A stretch of DNA of 64,000 nt from Sulfitobacter sp. EhC04 (GCF_001650875.1 NZ_LXYI01000033.1:1-64000), one strand, 5' to 3'; counted from the stretch's first letter, positions 44,119 to 54,753 are shown. Program-made: numbers and translations. The notes: generated by a model not told the origin, from the sequence alone.

Positions 44119-45536
44119 ACGCAGCAGCAGCCACCAAACTGCCCACCGATGTGGGCCCGATCCATTTTGTCGGCATCGGCGGCATTGGCATGTCGGGCAT
44201 CGCCGAGGTGCTGATCAACCATGGCTACCGGGTGCAGGGATCTGACCTGAAGACGACCAAGATCACCGACCGGCTGGCCGAACTGGGCGCCACGATTTTC
44301 GAAGGCCAAAAGGCCGAGAACATCGAGAATGCCGAGGTGGTCGTGATTTCCTCTGCGATCAAGCCGGGCAACCCCGAACTGGACGCGGCGCGGCTGGCGG
44401 GTCTGCCCATCGTGCGCCGGGCAGAGATGCTGGCGGAGCTGATGCGGCTGAAATCCAACATCGCGGTGGCAGGCACTCATGGCAAGACGACAACCACCAC
44501 GATGGTTGCGGAACTGCTGGTCAAGGGCGGCATCGACCCCACGGTGGTCAATGGCGGGATCATCCATGCCTATGGATCGAATGCGCGCATGGGGCAGGGT
44601 GAATGGATGGTGGTGGAGGCCGACGAAAGCGACGGCACCTTCAACCGTCTGCCTGCGACCATCGCCATCGTCACCAACATCGACCCCGAGCATATGGAGC
44701 ACTGGGGCGACTTCGATACGTTGCGGCAGGGGTTTCTCGATTTCGTGTCAAACATCCCGTTCTACGGGCTGGCGGTATGCTGCACCGATCATCCCGAAGT
44801 GCAGGCGCTGGTGGGCAAGATCACCGACCGCCGCGTGGTGACCTATGGGTTCAACGCCCAGGCCGATGTGCGCGCGCGCGACCTGACCTACAAGGGCGGC
44901 GTGGCGCATTTCGACATTCATCTGCAGGCCGAGGACGCGGTGATAGAGGGCTGCGAATTGCCGATGCCGGGGGATCACAACGTCTCCAACGCGCTGAGCG
45001 CGGTTGCGGTGGCGCGCCATCTGGGGATGAAGCGCGACGAGATCCGCGCGGCGCTGAAAAGCTTTGGCGGCGTGAACCGGCGCTTTACCAAGGTGGGCGA
45101 AGTGGACGGGGTCACCATCATCGACGATTACGGTCACCACCCGGTGGAGATTGCCGCCGTGCTGAAAGCCGCGCGGCAGGCGACGGAAGGCCGGGTGATC
45201 GCGGTGCATCAGCCGCACCGCTACACCCGGCTGCATCATCATTTCGAGGAATTCTGCGCCTGTTTCAACGATGCAGACGTGGTGGGCATTGCCGAAGTCT
45301 ATGCGGCAGGCGAAGACCCGATAGAGGGCGCGGACCGGGACGGGTTGGTGGCGGGGCTGATCCGCCATGGCCATCGCCACGCCCGCGCGGTCCAGAACGA
45401 GGAGGATCTGCTGCGCCTGGTGCGCGAACAGGCCGGACCGGGCGATATGGTGGTCTGTCTGGGTGCCGGCACGATCAGCGCCTGGGCGAATGCGCTGCCG
45501 GAAAAATTGAAAGCCCTCAAGGGGGCGGCTGCCTGA
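44115..45536 (+). CDS. murC: UDP-MurNAc--L-Ala ligase MurC
   Basis: 473 residues. N-terminal [18 protein letters not shown]-binding GTHGKTTT (120-127), [21 protein letters not shown] and [18 protein letters not shown] followed by HQPHRYTRL are MurC motifs. It starts the stem-peptide pathway by adding L-Ala to UDP-MurNAc. The next gene starts 114 bases later. Confidence 0.95.
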   Translation: MNAAAATKLPTDVGPIHFVGIGGIGMSGIAEVLINHGYRVQGSDLKTTKITDRLAELGATIFEGQKAENIENAEVVVISSAIKPGNPELDAARLAGLPIVRRAEMLAELMRLKSNIAVAGTHGKTTTTTMVAELLVKGGIDPTVVNGGIIHAYGSNARMGQGEWMVVEADESDGTFNRLPATIAIVTNIDPEHMEHWGDFDTLRQGFLDFVSNIPFYGLAVCCTDHPEVQALVGKITDRRVVTYGFNAQADVRARDLTYKGGVAHFDIHLQAEDAVIEGCELPMPGDHNVSNALSAVAVARHLGMKRDEIRAALKSFGGVNRRFTKVGEVDGVTIIDDYGHHPVEIAAVLKAARQATEGRVIAVHQPHRYTRLHHHFEEFCACFNDADVVGIAEVYAAGEDPIEGADRDGLVAGLIRHGHRHARAVQNEEDLLRLVREQAGPGDMVVCLGAGTISAWANALPEKLKALKGAAA

Positions 45537-45650
45537 CGGGCGGGCCGCTTGGCCATAATTCTGCCGCTAACGCGTGTTCCAACACCGCGACCCGGCTGAT
45601 CAAAGAGCCCCGGAAAGGGGCGGCGACGAGACGAAGAAGGAGCAGCAGGT

Positions 45651-45902
45651 ATGACTTTATTGTGGATTTCCGTTCTATGGGTGCTGGCATCCGCCGCGGT
45701 GGCGATGCTGCCGATGCGCCAGCAATATGTGCCGGGGGTGGCCTTGCTGCTGTCGGCGCCGGTGCTGATCATCGCGATCTCTGTGCATGTCGGGTGGTTC
45801 ATGGGCCTTCTGGCCTGCGCTGCCTTTGTGTCGATGTACCGCAACCCATTGCGCTATCTCGTGGCAAAACTGCGCGGCCAGCCCTTTGAGGTCCCGCAGT
45901 GA
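45651..45902 (+). CDS. DUF2484-family small membrane protein
   Basis: 83 residues, ATG at 45651 behind AAGGAG. Two to three hydrophobic helices: LLWISVLWVLASAAVAMLPM, YVPGVALLLSAPVLIIAISVHVGWFMGLLACAAFVSMY, then a short basic tail RNPLRYLVAKLRGQPFEVPQ. This resembles DUF2484 proteins that Rhodobacteraceae carry between murC and murB. Function unknown. The next gene begins in a GTGA overlap with its stop, and shows distant similarity (WxLxA...M, basic RY/RW tail), suggesting duplication. Confidence 0.8.
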   Translation: MTLLWISVLWVLASAAVAMLPMRQQYVPGVALLLSAPVLIIAISVHVGWFMGLLACAAFVSMYRNPLRYLVAKLRGQPFEVPQ

Positions 45903-46171
45903 GCCCATCGCTCATCCTGGCCTGTCTCTGGGCGCTTTCGGCGAATGTCATCGCGATGACGCCCAGCAGGGATTACCACTGGCGCAACGCCTATATCCTG
46001 ATTGCCATCGGCATCCCCATTCTGGGCTATGTCACGATGCAGCACGGCCCCTGGGTGGGGCTGCTGGTGCTGGCCGGGGGCTGTTCGGTGCTGCGCTGGC
46101 CGGTGATTTACCTGACACGCTGGCTGCGCCGGGGCGCGGGCCGGGTGGAAATGAAGGGACCGGCGGAATGA
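45899..46171 (+). CDS. Second DUF2484-like small membrane protein
   Basis: 90 residues from a GTG at 45899 overlapping the previous stop. Helices: LILACLWALSANVIAMTP, YILIAIGIPILGYVTMQHGPWVGLLVLAGGCSVL, tail RWPVIYLTRWLRRGAGRVEMKG. The layout parallels the preceding protein: N-terminal helix with W-x-L, HxGxxxGLL in the middle and a basic amphipathic end. Its stop overlaps the start of a third small gene (ATGA). Confidence 0.8.
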   Translation: MSPSLILACLWALSANVIAMTPSRDYHWRNAYILIAIGIPILGYVTMQHGPWVGLLVLAGGCSVLRWPVIYLTRWLRRGAGRVEMKGPAE

Positions 46172-46461
46172 CCACAACCATTGCTGCGCTGATCGCGGCA
46201 CTTGCCGTCTGGATGCTGGCCTGTGGCTATCAGGGATACCGCGCGCGCTTGGCGGGCTTTCTCGGAGTGCTGATCCTGGGGATGGCGCTGAACATGCTGT
46301 GGATGGCACTGCACCTGAATGCCACGCCGCTTGAAGGCAATGCACTGATGGCGCAGGCGGCGCTGATGCTTTACGGGCTTTGCGCATTTGGATTTGGCTG
46401 GCTGGCTGGCCGCGTCGTGCGGCAATTCCGTGCCAGCCGTGTGGATGACCAGACGGTCTGA
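46168..46461 (+). CDS. Small three-helix membrane protein before murB
   Basis: 97 residues from the ATG at 46168, overlapping the preceding stop by 4 bases. Helices: IAALIAALAVWMLACGYQGY, LAGFLGVLILGMALNMLWMAL, and MAQAALMLYGLCAFGFGWLAGRVV, ending RQFRASRVDDQTV. It is not like the two DUF2484-type proteins in its middle part. No family recognised. Tight coupling to its neighbours suggests that the three proteins act together in the envelope, which is inference. Confidence 0.75.
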   Translation: MTTTIAALIAALAVWMLACGYQGYRARLAGFLGVLILGMALNMLWMALHLNATPLEGNALMAQAALMLYGLCAFGFGWLAGRVVRQFRASRVDDQTV

Positions 46462-46518
46462 GCCGCCCTGCGGTCGCTGCGGTTTGACGGCTCCGGCCAT
46501 TGCCGCTAATCCAGCGAT

Positions 46519-47466
46519 ATGAACAATATTTCCCTTCCACCCGTGCGCGGCAAGCTGACGGCTCGGCGCCCGCTGAATGATCTGACCTGGCTGCGTGTCG
46601 GGGGCCCTGCGGACCATCTGTTCCAGCCCGCCGATCTGGACGATCTGAGCGGTTTTCTGCGCGATCTGCCGGAGCAGGTGGCGATTTTCCCCATGGGCGT
46701 CGGGTCCAACCTGATCGTGCGCGATGGCGGGTTGCGCGCAGTGGTGATCCGGCTGGGCCGGGGCTTTAACAGCATCGAGATCAGCGGGAACCATGTGATA
46801 GCAGGTGCCGCAGCGCTGGATGCCCATGTGGCACGCAAGGCGGCGGATGCCGGGCTGGACCTGACATTCCTGCGCACGATCCCCGGCAGCATCGGCGGTG
46901 CCGTGCGCATGAACGCGGGATGCTACGGCAGCTATACGGCCGATCATTTCGTGAGCGCGCAGGCGGTGACCCGCGCGGGAGAGGTCGTGACCCTGACCGC
47001 CGAGGATCTGAATTTCCGCTATCGTCAGAGTGACTTGCCCGATGGGGCGGTGATCGTCAGCGCGGTCTTCGCCCCGCCAAGAGGGGAGCCGGACGAGCTG
47101 CATGCGCGCATGGCCGCGCAGCTGGCGAAACGCGATGAAACCCAACCGACAAAGGACCGCTCTGCCGGCAGCACCTTTCGCAATCCGGCAGGGTTTTCCA
47201 GCACCGGACAGGCCGATGATGTGCATGATCTGAAGGCCTGGAAGGTGATCGACGATGCCGGTATGCGGGGCGCGCGTCTGGGCGGGGCGCAGATGAGCCC
47301 GAAACATTCGAACTTTCTGATCAATGCGGACAAGGCAACTGCAGCCGACCTTGAAAACCTTGGCGAGGAAGTGCGAAAAAAGGTTTACGATTCAAGCGGG
47401 ATCACGCTAGAATGGGAAATCATGCGGATCGGCGAATTTCAAGGCGCGCCGGACGCAGAGGCATAA
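46519..47466 (+). CDS. murB: UDP-N-acetylenolpyruvoylglucosamine reductase MurB
   Basis: 315 residues. FAD-binding blocks [51 protein letters not shown], and [23 protein letters not shown], followed by [12 protein letters not shown] with the catalytic Ser, and a C-terminal Glu in [12 protein letters not shown]. It reduces the enolpyruvyl group to give UDP-MurNAc, the substrate of MurC. Confidence 0.95.
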   Translation: MNNISLPPVRGKLTARRPLNDLTWLRVGGPADHLFQPADLDDLSGFLRDLPEQVAIFPMGVGSNLIVRDGGLRAVVIRLGRGFNSIEISGNHVIAGAAALDAHVARKAADAGLDLTFLRTIPGSIGGAVRMNAGCYGSYTADHFVSAQAVTRAGEVVTLTAEDLNFRYRQSDLPDGAVIVSAVFAPPRGEPDELHARMAAQLAKRDETQPTKDRSAGSTFRNPAGFSSTGQADDVHDLKAWKVIDDAGMRGARLGGAQMSPKHSNFLINADKATAADLENLGEEVRKKVYDSSGITLEWEIMRIGEFQGAPDAEA

Positions 47467-47528
47467 GCCGAAAACGGCGAAAACAATAATAACAATGGGC
47501 CAGAATGGTCCGGGACAAAGGCACTCCA

Positions 47529-48452
47529 GTGGGTACGTCGAGCAGGACAACCCCGACAGTGGCGGTACTATTGGGCGGACCCTCGGCAGAGCGCGAGGTG
47601 TCTCTCTCATCCGGGCGCGCATGCGCCGCTGCACTGCGGGAACATGGCGGATATAACGTGGTCGAGGTCGATGCAGGCCGCGATCTTTGCGCCATTCTGA
47701 CCGATCTCAAACCCGATGCCATCCTGAACTGCCTGCATGGGCGTTGGGGCGAGGATGGCTGCGTGCAGGGGCTTCTGGAATGGATGGGCGTGCCCTACAG
47801 CCATTCTGGCGTGCTGTCTTCGGCATTGGCGATGGACAAGCAGCGCAGCAAGGACGTGTATCGCCGGGCCGGTTTGCCGGTTGTGGAAAGCCTGATTTGC
47901 GGCAAGGCCGAGGTGATGGCGCAGCATGTCATGCCGCCGCCCTATGTGGTCAAGCCGAACAACGAAGGCTCCTCTGTCGGTGTCTACCTGGTGAATGAGG
48001 AAAACAACGGTCCGCCGCAGCTTGACGATGCGATGCCGGAATTTGTCATGGTCGAAACCTATGCGCCCGGGCGCGAGCTGACGACCACGGTGATGGGCGA
48101 CCGCGCCCTCACGGTGACCGACATCATCACAACCGGCTGGTACGACTATGATGCCAAGTACAAGGAAGGCGGATCAACCCATGTGGTGCCCGCCGATATC
48201 CCGCAAGAGATTTTCGACCTCTGCATGGATTATGCCCTGCGCGCCCATGAGGCGCTGGGATGCCGGGGCGTCAGCCGCACCGATTTCCGCTGGGACGAGG
48301 CCCGCGGCGCTGCCGGTTTGATCCTGCTTGAGACAAACACCCAGCCCGGCATGACGGCCACCTCGCTGTCGCCCGAACAGGCGCAGGCCTGCGGCATCTC
48401 GTTTCCCGATCTCTGTGCCTGGATGGTGGAGGACGCGTCATGCGGTCGCTGA
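47529..48452 (+). CDS. ddl: D-alanine--D-alanine ligase
   Basis: 307 residues from a GTG at 47529 with AAAGG upstream; an ATG at 47505 is possible but has no ribosome site. Typical blocks are [74 protein letters not shown], and [20 protein letters not shown]. It supplies D-Ala-D-Ala to MurF. It overlaps ftsQ by 13 bases. Confidence 0.94.
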   Translation: MGTSSRTTPTVAVLLGGPSAEREVSLSSGRACAAALREHGGYNVVEVDAGRDLCAILTDLKPDAILNCLHGRWGEDGCVQGLLEWMGVPYSHSGVLSSALAMDKQRSKDVYRRAGLPVVESLICGKAEVMAQHVMPPPYVVKPNNEGSSVGVYLVNEENNGPPQLDDAMPEFVMVETYAPGRELTTTVMGDRALTVTDIITTGWYDYDAKYKEGGSTHVVPADIPQEIFDLCMDYALRAHEALGCRGVSRTDFRWDEARGAAGLILLETNTQPGMTATSLSPEQAQACGISFPDLCAWMVEDASCGR

Positions 48453-49324
48453 TCCGCCGCAAGGCCCCCACATCGGTCAAGGCCGATCCGGCACCCTCCC
48501 GCTGGGCGTGGCGGATGCAGCGGCTGATGCTGACGCCGGGTTTCCGGCTGATGCTGCGGGCGGGCGTGCCGTTCTGCGTGACGCTGCTGGCCGGGACGGT
48601 GTATCTGGCCGACGACGCGCGCCGCACGGCAATCACCGATGCCGTGGCCGATGCGCGCCGCGCGGTCGAGGAACGGCCCGAATTCATGGTCAAGCTGATG
48701 GCCATCGACGGGGCCGACGGGCCATTGGCCGCTGAAATCCGGACCGCCGTGCCCATCGAATTCCCGCTCAGCTCGTTTGATCTGGACCTGGGCCAGGTCC
48801 GCAGCACGATCAAATCCCTCAACAGTGTGAAGAACGCCAATGTCCGGATCAAACCGGGCGGGGTGTTGCAGGTCATCGTGATGCCCCGCGTGCCGGTTGC
48901 GATCTGGCGCACCGCCGAGGGGCTGACGCTGGTGGATGACGGCGGCGCGCCCGTGGGCCAGATCGCCAACCGGGCCCTGCGCCCCGACCTGCCGCTGATT
49001 GCGGGCGAGGGGGCGGCGCGCCATGTGCCGGAGGCGCTGGAACTGATCAAGACAACCGAACCGATCGCCGGGCGCGTCCGCGGATTGGTCCGGATGGGCG
49101 CGCGGCGCTGGGACGTGGTGCTGGACCGCGACCAGCGGATCATGCTGCCCGAATATGACGCGATACCCGCGCTGGAACGGGTGATCGCGCTGGAAGGCGT
49201 GCAAGAGGTGCTGAGCCGCGACGTGTCCCGTGTGGACATGCGGCTGGCCCAGCGGCCCACGGTCAGGTTGACACAAGAAGCCACCGAAGCGTGGTGGGAC
49301 ATAAGGCAGAGCACGGGACAATAA
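48440..49324 (+). CDS. ftsQ: Cell division protein FtsQ
   Basis: 294 residues: a basic cytoplasmic N-terminus, one membrane helix ([23 protein letters not shown]) and a periplasmic part with a POTRA-like segment ([11 protein letters not shown]... [48 protein letters not shown]). FtsQ recruits FtsB and FtsL to the septum. Order ddl-ftsQ-ftsA-ftsZ is standard. Confidence 0.93.
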   Translation: MRSLIRRKAPTSVKADPAPSRWAWRMQRLMLTPGFRLMLRAGVPFCVTLLAGTVYLADDARRTAITDAVADARRAVEERPEFMVKLMAIDGADGPLAAEIRTAVPIEFPLSSFDLDLGQVRSTIKSLNSVKNANVRIKPGGVLQVIVMPRVPVAIWRTAEGLTLVDDGGAPVGQIANRALRPDLPLIAGEGAARHVPEALELIKTTEPIAGRVRGLVRMGARRWDVVLDRDQRIMLPEYDAIPALERVIALEGVQEVLSRDVSRVDMRLAQRPTVRLTQEATEAWWDIRQSTGQ

Positions 49325-49354
49325 GCCCCGGCCATATAACAAGGCAGTGACACG

Positions 49355-50689
49355 ATGATGGACCTTTACGACAGTCAACGCTCGATGCGGAATATGCGCA
49401 GGGTTGCGATGCAGCGGGGCGTGGTGGCCATTCTCGATGTGGGCAGTTCCAAGATCGCCTGCCTTGTGCTGCGTTTCGACGGCAGTGGCGAGCTGGGCGA
49501 AGAGGGCGAGATCGGGTCGCTGGCCGGGCAGTCGGGGTTCCGCGTCATTGGTGCGGCCACAACCCGGTCGCGCGGTGTTCGTTTTGGCGAAATCTGCGTG
49601 ATGAGCGAGACCGAGCGCGCCATCCGCACCGCCCTGCAGGCGGCGCAGAAGATGGCCGGCATTCGCGTCGATCACGTCATTGCCTGTTTCTCGGGGGCAG
49701 AGCCGCGCAGCTACGGGCTGGATGCGCAGATCGACCTCGACGGTCAGGCCGTGACCGAACAGGACGTGGCCCAGGTGCTGGCCAATTGCGATGTGCCTGA
49801 ATACGGCGAGGACCGCGAAGTGCTGCATGCGCAGCCGGTGAACTTTGCACTGGACCACCGGTCCGGGCTGATTGACCCGCGTGGCCAGTTGGGCAACAGC
49901 CTGTCGGTGGACATGCATATGCTGACGGTCGATGCCGCCGCCATTCAGCACCTCGCGCATTGCATCAAGCGCTGCGATCTGGAACTGGCCGGTATCGCGA
50001 ACTCGGCCTATGTCTCGGGCATTTCCTCGCTGGTGGAGGACGAGCAGGAGCTGGGTGCGGCCTGTATCGACATGGGCGGCGGATCGACCGGGGTGTCGAT
50101 CTTTATCAAGAAACACATGATCTATGCCGATTGCGTGCGCATGGGCGGGGATCACGTGACCTCGGATATTTCCATGGGGTTGCAGGTGCCGACCGCAAAC
50201 GCCGAACGGATCAAGACCTTCTATGGTGGCGTGCATGCCACCGGGATGGACGACCGCGAGATGATCGAGATCGGCGGCGAGACCGGCGATTATGAACATG
50301 ACCGCCGCACCGCCAGCCGGGCCGAGCTGATCGGCATCATGCGGCCAAGGGTCGAGGAAATTCTGGAAGAGGTCCGGGTGCGGCTGGATGCCGCCGGTTT
50401 CGACCACTTGCCCAGCCAACAGATTGTACTCACCGGCGGCGGCAGTCAGATTCCGGGTCTGGATGGGCTGGCCAGCAAGATCCTGGGCCAGCAGGTGCGG
50501 CTGGGTCGCCCCCTGCGGGTGCATGGTCTGCCCCAGGCGGCGACGGGCCCCGGCTTTGCCAGCGCGGTGGGGCTGTCGCTCTTTGCGGCGCATCCACAGG
50601 ACGAATGGTGGGACTTTGACATTCCTGCCGACAGATACCCGGCACGGTCGCTCAAACGGGCGGTCAAATGGTTCCGTGACAACTGGTGA
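49355..50689 (+). CDS. ftsA: Cell division protein FtsA
   Basis: 444 residues of the actin-like family. GVVAILDVGSSKIACLVLRFD is phosphate 1, CIDMGGGSTGVSIF phosphate 2, IVLTGGGSQIPGLDGLASKILGQQVRLGRPL the adenosine motif. The C-terminal RSLKRAVKWFRDNW is the amphipathic membrane-targeting helix. It tethers FtsZ to the membrane. It is 30 bases after ftsQ; the 175-base gap after it, before ftsZ, may hold a promoter. Confidence 0.95.
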   Translation: MMDLYDSQRSMRNMRRVAMQRGVVAILDVGSSKIACLVLRFDGSGELGEEGEIGSLAGQSGFRVIGAATTRSRGVRFGEICVMSETERAIRTALQAAQKMAGIRVDHVIACFSGAEPRSYGLDAQIDLDGQAVTEQDVAQVLANCDVPEYGEDREVLHAQPVNFALDHRSGLIDPRGQLGNSLSVDMHMLTVDAAAIQHLAHCIKRCDLELAGIANSAYVSGISSLVEDEQELGAACIDMGGGSTGVSIFIKKHMIYADCVRMGGDHVTSDISMGLQVPTANAERIKTFYGGVHATGMDDREMIEIGGETGDYEHDRRTASRAELIGIMRPRVEEILEEVRVRLDAAGFDHLPSQQIVLTGGGSQIPGLDGLASKILGQQVRLGRPLRVHGLPQAATGPGFASAVGLSLFAAHPQDEWWDFDIPADRYPARSLKRAVKWFRDNW

Positions 50690-50719
50690 TCGCAATATGG
50701 AGTGGCGGGACCGACATAA

Positions 50720-50744
50720 GGGCAAAATCAGCAAGAAATTGCCC
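50720..50744 (+). repeat. Inverted repeat in the ftsA-ftsZ gap
   Basis: GGGCAA (50720-50725) and TTGCCC (50739-50744) with a 13-base spacer, in the AT-richer part of the 175-base gap before ftsZ. It could be a regulator site or weak hairpin; no U-tract follows. Confidence 0.3.
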
Positions 50745-50864
50745 ATATGTTGCGTGATTATGGTGTTTTATAGGTGACGATACGGCCTCAAACCGTTAAG
50801 ATCGCCTGAATTTATGACGAAGAAGCGCTCATGGGACGTGGGCTAAAAAACAGGCGGACAGCAC

Positions 50865-52517
50865 ATGACACTGAACCTTTCTATGCCCGGACAGGACGAT
50901 CTGAAACCTCGCATCACCGTTTTCGGTGTTGGCGGCGCTGGTGGTAACGCGGTCAATAATATGATCGAAAAACAACTGGATGGCGTGGATTTCGTCGTGG
51001 CCAATACGGACGCCCAGGCGTTGCAGCAGGCCCGCGCAGAGAACAAGGTGCAGCTTGGCATCAAAGTGACCGAGGGTCTGGGCGCGGGCGCACGCGCCTC
51101 TGTCGGTGCTGCGGCCGCCGAAGAATCAATTGAACAGATCGTGGATCACCTGGCGGGCGCGCATATGTGCTTTATCACCGCCGGGATGGGCGGCGGCACC
51201 GGGACGGGGGCCGCCCCGATCATCGCACAGGCCGCCCGCGAATTGGGCGTGCTGACCGTCGGCGTCGTGACCAAGCCCTTCCAGTTCGAGGGTGCCAAGC
51301 GGATGCGCCAGGCCGAGGACGGCGTCGAGGCGCTGCAAAAGGTCGTCGATACGCTGATCATCATTCCGAACCAGAACCTGTTCCGCCTCGCGAATGAGAA
51401 GACCACATTCACCGAAGCCTTCTCGATGGCCGATGACGTGTTGTATCAGGGCGTCAAGGGCGTGACCGACCTGATGGTCCGCCCCGGCCTGATCAACCTC
51501 GACTTTGCCGACGTGCGCGCCGTGATGGACGAGATGGGCAAGGCGATGATGGGCACCGGCGAGGCCGAAGGCGAAGATCGCGCCATCCAGGCCGCCGAAA
51601 AGGCCATCGCAAATCCGCTGCTGGACGAAATCAGCCTGCGCGGTGCCAAGGGCGTGCTGATCAACATCACCGGTGGTGCCGACCTGACCCTGTTCGAACT
51701 GGACGAGGCCGCGAACCGCATCCGCGAGGAAGTGGACCCCGAAGCCAATATCATTGTCGGGTCCACCATGGACGAGGGCATGGGCGGTGTGATGCGCGTC
51801 AGCGTTGTGGCGACAGGGATCGACGCGACCGATGTGAACACCGAAATGCCGGTGCCGCGCCGCTCCATGAGCCAGCCGCTGAAGCCGCAGGCCGTGACCG
51901 AAGAAGCACCGGTTGCCGCTGCCGCCGCCTCTGTGGCGCAGGAAGACCAGCAACCGCTGTTCAATGACATGGACGTGCAGCGTGTCGCCGCCGAGGAACA
52001 GGCCGAGGACATCTTTGCCGAAGATGTTGCCGAGGAAGACGACGGACTGCCAGCACCCGCCTATCAGCCGCAGGTTGCCGCTTTCGAGCCGCGCCAGGAG
52101 GAAGACAGCATCGAGGCGGAAGCCGAGGCGGAAAGCTATGTCGCGCCCCGCGCGCCCGCACCCGGCACCCCGTCGCCAGAGGCGCTGGCCCGTCTGCGCG
52201 CCGCCGCGCAAAAGGCCAACCCGGAGCAGCAGCCCCGCGCCGCAGCACAGCAGCAGCGCCCGCAGCAAGCCGCACCAGCCGGGCAGGGCGGTCAGGACAA
52301 GCCACGTTTCGGCATCAACTCCCTGATCAACCGCATGACCGGCCATGGCGAAGGCGAAGCCCAGGCGCAGCCGCAGCAGCGCCCGGTGCGCCAGCAGCCC
52401 CCGGTCCAGCAGGCACCGCAGCGCAGCGCATCGGCGGCACCTCAGCCCTCGCAAGAGGCCGATCCGGACCAGGAACGCATCGAAATTCCCGCGTTCCTGC
52501 GCCGTCAGGCAAACTGA
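50865..52517 (+). CDS. ftsZ: Cell division GTPase FtsZ
   Basis: 550 residues, longer than most FtsZ because of a linker of about 200 residues rich in Ala, Gln, Glu and Pro. GTPase motifs: [26 protein letters not shown], tubulin signature GGGTGTG (109-115), and NQNLFR. The linker ends in the conserved C-terminal peptide [12 protein letters not shown] that binds FtsA. It forms the cytokinetic ring. A clear terminator follows 25 bases after the stop. Confidence 0.96.
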   Translation: MTLNLSMPGQDDLKPRITVFGVGGAGGNAVNNMIEKQLDGVDFVVANTDAQALQQARAENKVQLGIKVTEGLGAGARASVGAAAAEESIEQIVDHLAGAHMCFITAGMGGGTGTGAAPIIAQAARELGVLTVGVVTKPFQFEGAKRMRQAEDGVEALQKVVDTLIIIPNQNLFRLANEKTTFTEAFSMADDVLYQGVKGVTDLMVRPGLINLDFADVRAVMDEMGKAMMGTGEAEGEDRAIQAAEKAIANPLLDEISLRGAKGVLINITGGADLTLFELDEAANRIREEVDPEANIIVGSTMDEGMGGVMRVSVVATGIDATDVNTEMPVPRRSMSQPLKPQAVTEEAPVAAAAASVAQEDQQPLFNDMDVQRVAAEEQAEDIFAEDVAEEDDGLPAPAYQPQVAAFEPRQEEDSIEAEAEAESYVAPRAPAPGTPSPEALARLRAAAQKANPEQQPRAAAQQQRPQQAAPAGQGGQDKPRFGINSLINRMTGHGEGEAQAQPQQRPVRQQPPVQQAPQRSASAAPQPSQEADPDQERIEIPAFLRRQAN

Positions 52518-52541
52518 GACCTCACATCATGTGACGAAGCG

Positions 52542-52569
52542 GGCCGCCAATTGGCGGCCTTTTTCTTTT
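52542..52569 (+). terminator. Rho-independent terminator after ftsZ
   Basis: Stem GGCCGCC (52542-52548) and GGCGGCC (52553-52559) with an AATT loop, followed by TTTTTCTTTT. It closes the dcw transcript before lpxC. Confidence 0.93.
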
Positions 52570-52649
52570 GTTATCAGCACATTGCAGACACCCCAGCACG
52601 TTTGCGCCCAATTGTGACAGACATGTTTCAGTCGGTTGCAAAGATTGAG

Positions 52650-52678
52650 TTGAGTGTACCGAACGGCATCCCTAGTTG
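52650..52678 (+). promoter_or_regulatory. lpxC promoter
   Basis: TTGAGT (52650-52655) and TAGTTG (52673-52678) with a 17-base spacer. GGCATCCCTAGT (52665-52676) is identical to the element before the mraZ leader and shares 11 bases with the pyc promoter. lpxC starts about 45 bases downstream. Confidence 0.55.
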
Positions 52679-52723
52679 TGAGTTCAACTTAGACAGTGAT
52701 CTATGAACCCTGAGGACGAGCCC

Positions 52724-53644
52724 GTGCAAACAACCATCAAATCTCCGATCTCCTTCGGTGGCCATGGCCTGCACTCCGGTGCGCCCGCGACGGTGACCGT
52801 GAATCCCGCCAGCGCGCATCACGGCATCTGGTTCAAGCGGACCGACATCGCCCTGGGTGACCGGATGATCCCGGCGCGCTGGGATGCGGTCAACCGCTCG
52901 CCTCTCTGTACAAAGCTGGAAAATGCCGCCGGGCTGCATGTCTCGACCGTTGAACATATCATGGCCGCACTTGCGGGCTGTGGCATTCACAACGCCCTGA
53001 TCGAGATTGACGGCCCCGAAGTGCCGATCCTCGATGGGTCCGCCGTGCAATTTGTGCGCGGTTTCATGCAGCGTGGCATCCGTGTGCTGGCTGCCCCGGT
53101 CATGGCCTTTGAGGTTCTCAAGGAGGTCACCGTGACCGATGGCGAAGCGCGTGCAACACTGGCACCCGCCGATACGCTGCGCATTGATTTCGAGATCGAC
53201 TTTGCCGATGCGGCAATCGGGCATCAGCAAAAGACACTGGTGATGAACAACGGCTCCTTTGCCCGCGAGCTGTGTGACAGCCGCACCTTCTGCCGTCGTG
53301 CGGATGTCGAGGCGATGCACGCCAACGGGCTGGCGCTGGGCGGCACGGCGGAAAATGCCGTGGTGGTCGATGGTGCCGCGATCCTGACGCCGGGCGGGCT
53401 GCGCTATGCGGACGAACCTGTGCGTCACAAGATGCTGGATGCCCTAGGCGACCTGGCGCTGGCCGGTGCGCCGCTGCTGGGCCATTACACGGGCTACCGC
53501 GCGGGCCATTCGCTCACCAACACGCTGCTGCGCGCGCTGTTTGCCACGCCGGACGCGGTTCGGCTGGTGACATGCGATCCGACCATGGCGGCCCGGCTGC
53601 CCGGCTATGGCCTTGTCTGGGACGAGATTCCGCAAGTCGCCTAA
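52724..53644 (+). CDS. lpxC: UDP-3-O-acyl-N-acetylglucosamine deacetylase LpxC
   Basis: 306 residues from a GTG at 52724 with GAGGACG upstream; an ATG at 52703 has no ribosome site. Motifs: SFGGHGLHSGAPATVTV, STVEHIMAALAGCGIHNALIEIDGPEVPILDGSA (zinc His), ELCDSRTFCRRADVEAMHANGLALGG, VRHKMLDALGDLALAG (zinc His and Asp) and HYTGYRAGHSLTN. It commits UDP-GlcNAc derivatives to lipid A synthesis. Confidence 0.95.
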   Translation: MQTTIKSPISFGGHGLHSGAPATVTVNPASAHHGIWFKRTDIALGDRMIPARWDAVNRSPLCTKLENAAGLHVSTVEHIMAALAGCGIHNALIEIDGPEVPILDGSAVQFVRGFMQRGIRVLAAPVMAFEVLKEVTVTDGEARATLAPADTLRIDFEIDFADAAIGHQQKTLVMNNGSFARELCDSRTFCRRADVEAMHANGLALGGTAENAVVVDGAAILTPGGLRYADEPVRHKMLDALGDLALAGAPLLGHYTGYRAGHSLTNTLLRALFATPDAVRLVTCDPTMAARLPGYGLVWDEIPQVA

Positions 53645-53761
53645 GTCGATTTACCCCCATTGAATCATGCTACAAGGCGCTGTATTTCCGATGCAACGCC
53701 ATCTGGCGCACTTGTTGTGCAACTTTTGAACGCCACCTTGCTACAAAGCGTGGAAACGAAG

Positions 53762-53776
53762 TTTTGCATCGCAAAA
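53762..53776 (+). promoter_or_regulatory. Palindrome upstream of bamD
   Basis: TTTTGC-ATC-GCAAAA, a perfect inverted repeat 70 bases before the bamD start, in AT-rich DNA. It resembles a dimeric repressor site, but no regulator is known. Confidence 0.35.
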
Positions 53777-53845
53777 TATTGTGATAGTCAGATGCTTAAC
53801 AGGGGTCGCAGGACCCTCGCCAGGACCGGACGAAGGGGGTAACGC

Positions 53846-54715
53846 ATGTCTCGAACGATGTCGCGCAAGCGCATGATCGGCACCGTGCTTGTCGTTGCCG
53901 CCCTGGGGGCCTGTGGCAACCAGGATACGGGCCGCTTTACCAAGAATTTCTTCAATCCGCAGGAGATCCCGCTTGAAACCTACTCGGCGGAGCAGATTTT
54001 CGAACGCGGCGAATTCGAACTGAACCGCCGCCAGCCCGAGGAAGCGGCGTTCTATTTTGCCGAGATCGAGCGGCTTTATCCCTATTCCGAATGGGCCAAG
54101 CGGGCGCTGATCATGCAGGCGTTTTCCTATCACCAGGATCAGGATTACCCCAACAGCCGGTCCGCCGCGCAGCGGTTCATCGACTTTTACCCCGACGATG
54201 ACGATGCGGCCTATGCCCAGTACCTGCTGGCGCTCAGCTATTATGACCAGATCGACGAAGTTGGCCGCGACCAGGGCCTGACGTTTCAGGCGTTGCAATC
54301 GCTGCGCGACGTGATCGAACGCTATCCCGACAGCGAATATGCCAAGGCGGCGATTCTCAAGTTTGACCTGGCCTTTGACCATCTTGCAGGCAAGGAAATG
54401 GAAATCGGCCGCTATTATCTGCGGCGTAACCACTATACGGCGGCGATCAACCGGTTCCGCGTGGTGGTCGAGGATTTCCAGACCACCAGCCACACCGCCG
54501 AAGCGCTGCACCGTCTGGTCGAAGCATACCTGTCGCTGGGCCTGACCCGCGAGGCGCAGACCGCCGGTGCGATCCTTGGACATAACTTCCGGGGCAGCGA
54601 CTGGTACGAGGACAGCTACAAGCTGTTGACCGGGCAGGGGCTGGAGCCGAAGTTTTACAAGAACAACTGGCTGGGCGCGATTTACCGGCAGACCATCAAG
54701 GGCGAGTGGTTGTAA
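53846..54715 (+). CDS. bamD: Outer membrane assembly lipoprotein BamD
   Basis: 289 residues with a lipoprotein signal (VVAALGAC, lipidated Cys23). TPR-like repeats follow: YSAEQIFERGEFELNRRQPEEAAFYFAEIERLYPYSEWAKRALIMQAFSYHQDQDYPNSRSAAQRFIDFYPDDDDAAYAQYLLALSYYDQI is the typical ComL/BamD block. It is the essential partner of BamA in outer-membrane protein insertion. The ATG follows GAAGGGGG. recN starts 38 bases after its stop. Confidence 0.94.
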   Translation: MSRTMSRKRMIGTVLVVAALGACGNQDTGRFTKNFFNPQEIPLETYSAEQIFERGEFELNRRQPEEAAFYFAEIERLYPYSEWAKRALIMQAFSYHQDQDYPNSRSAAQRFIDFYPDDDDAAYAQYLLALSYYDQIDEVGRDQGLTFQALQSLRDVIERYPDSEYAKAAILKFDLAFDHLAGKEMEIGRYYLRRNHYTAAINRFRVVVEDFQTTSHTAEALHRLVEAYLSLGLTREAQTAGAILGHNFRGSDWYEDSYKLLTGQGLEPKFYKNNWLGAIYRQTIKGEWL

Positions 54716-54753
54716 GCAAGGTGGGATAACCACCGGCCCATCGGAAAGCTGTC

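Noticed and set aside
48230..50746. 838-codon open frame opposite ftsQ and ftsA
   Set aside because: It spans two well-recognised genes on the other strand and has no recognisable domain.
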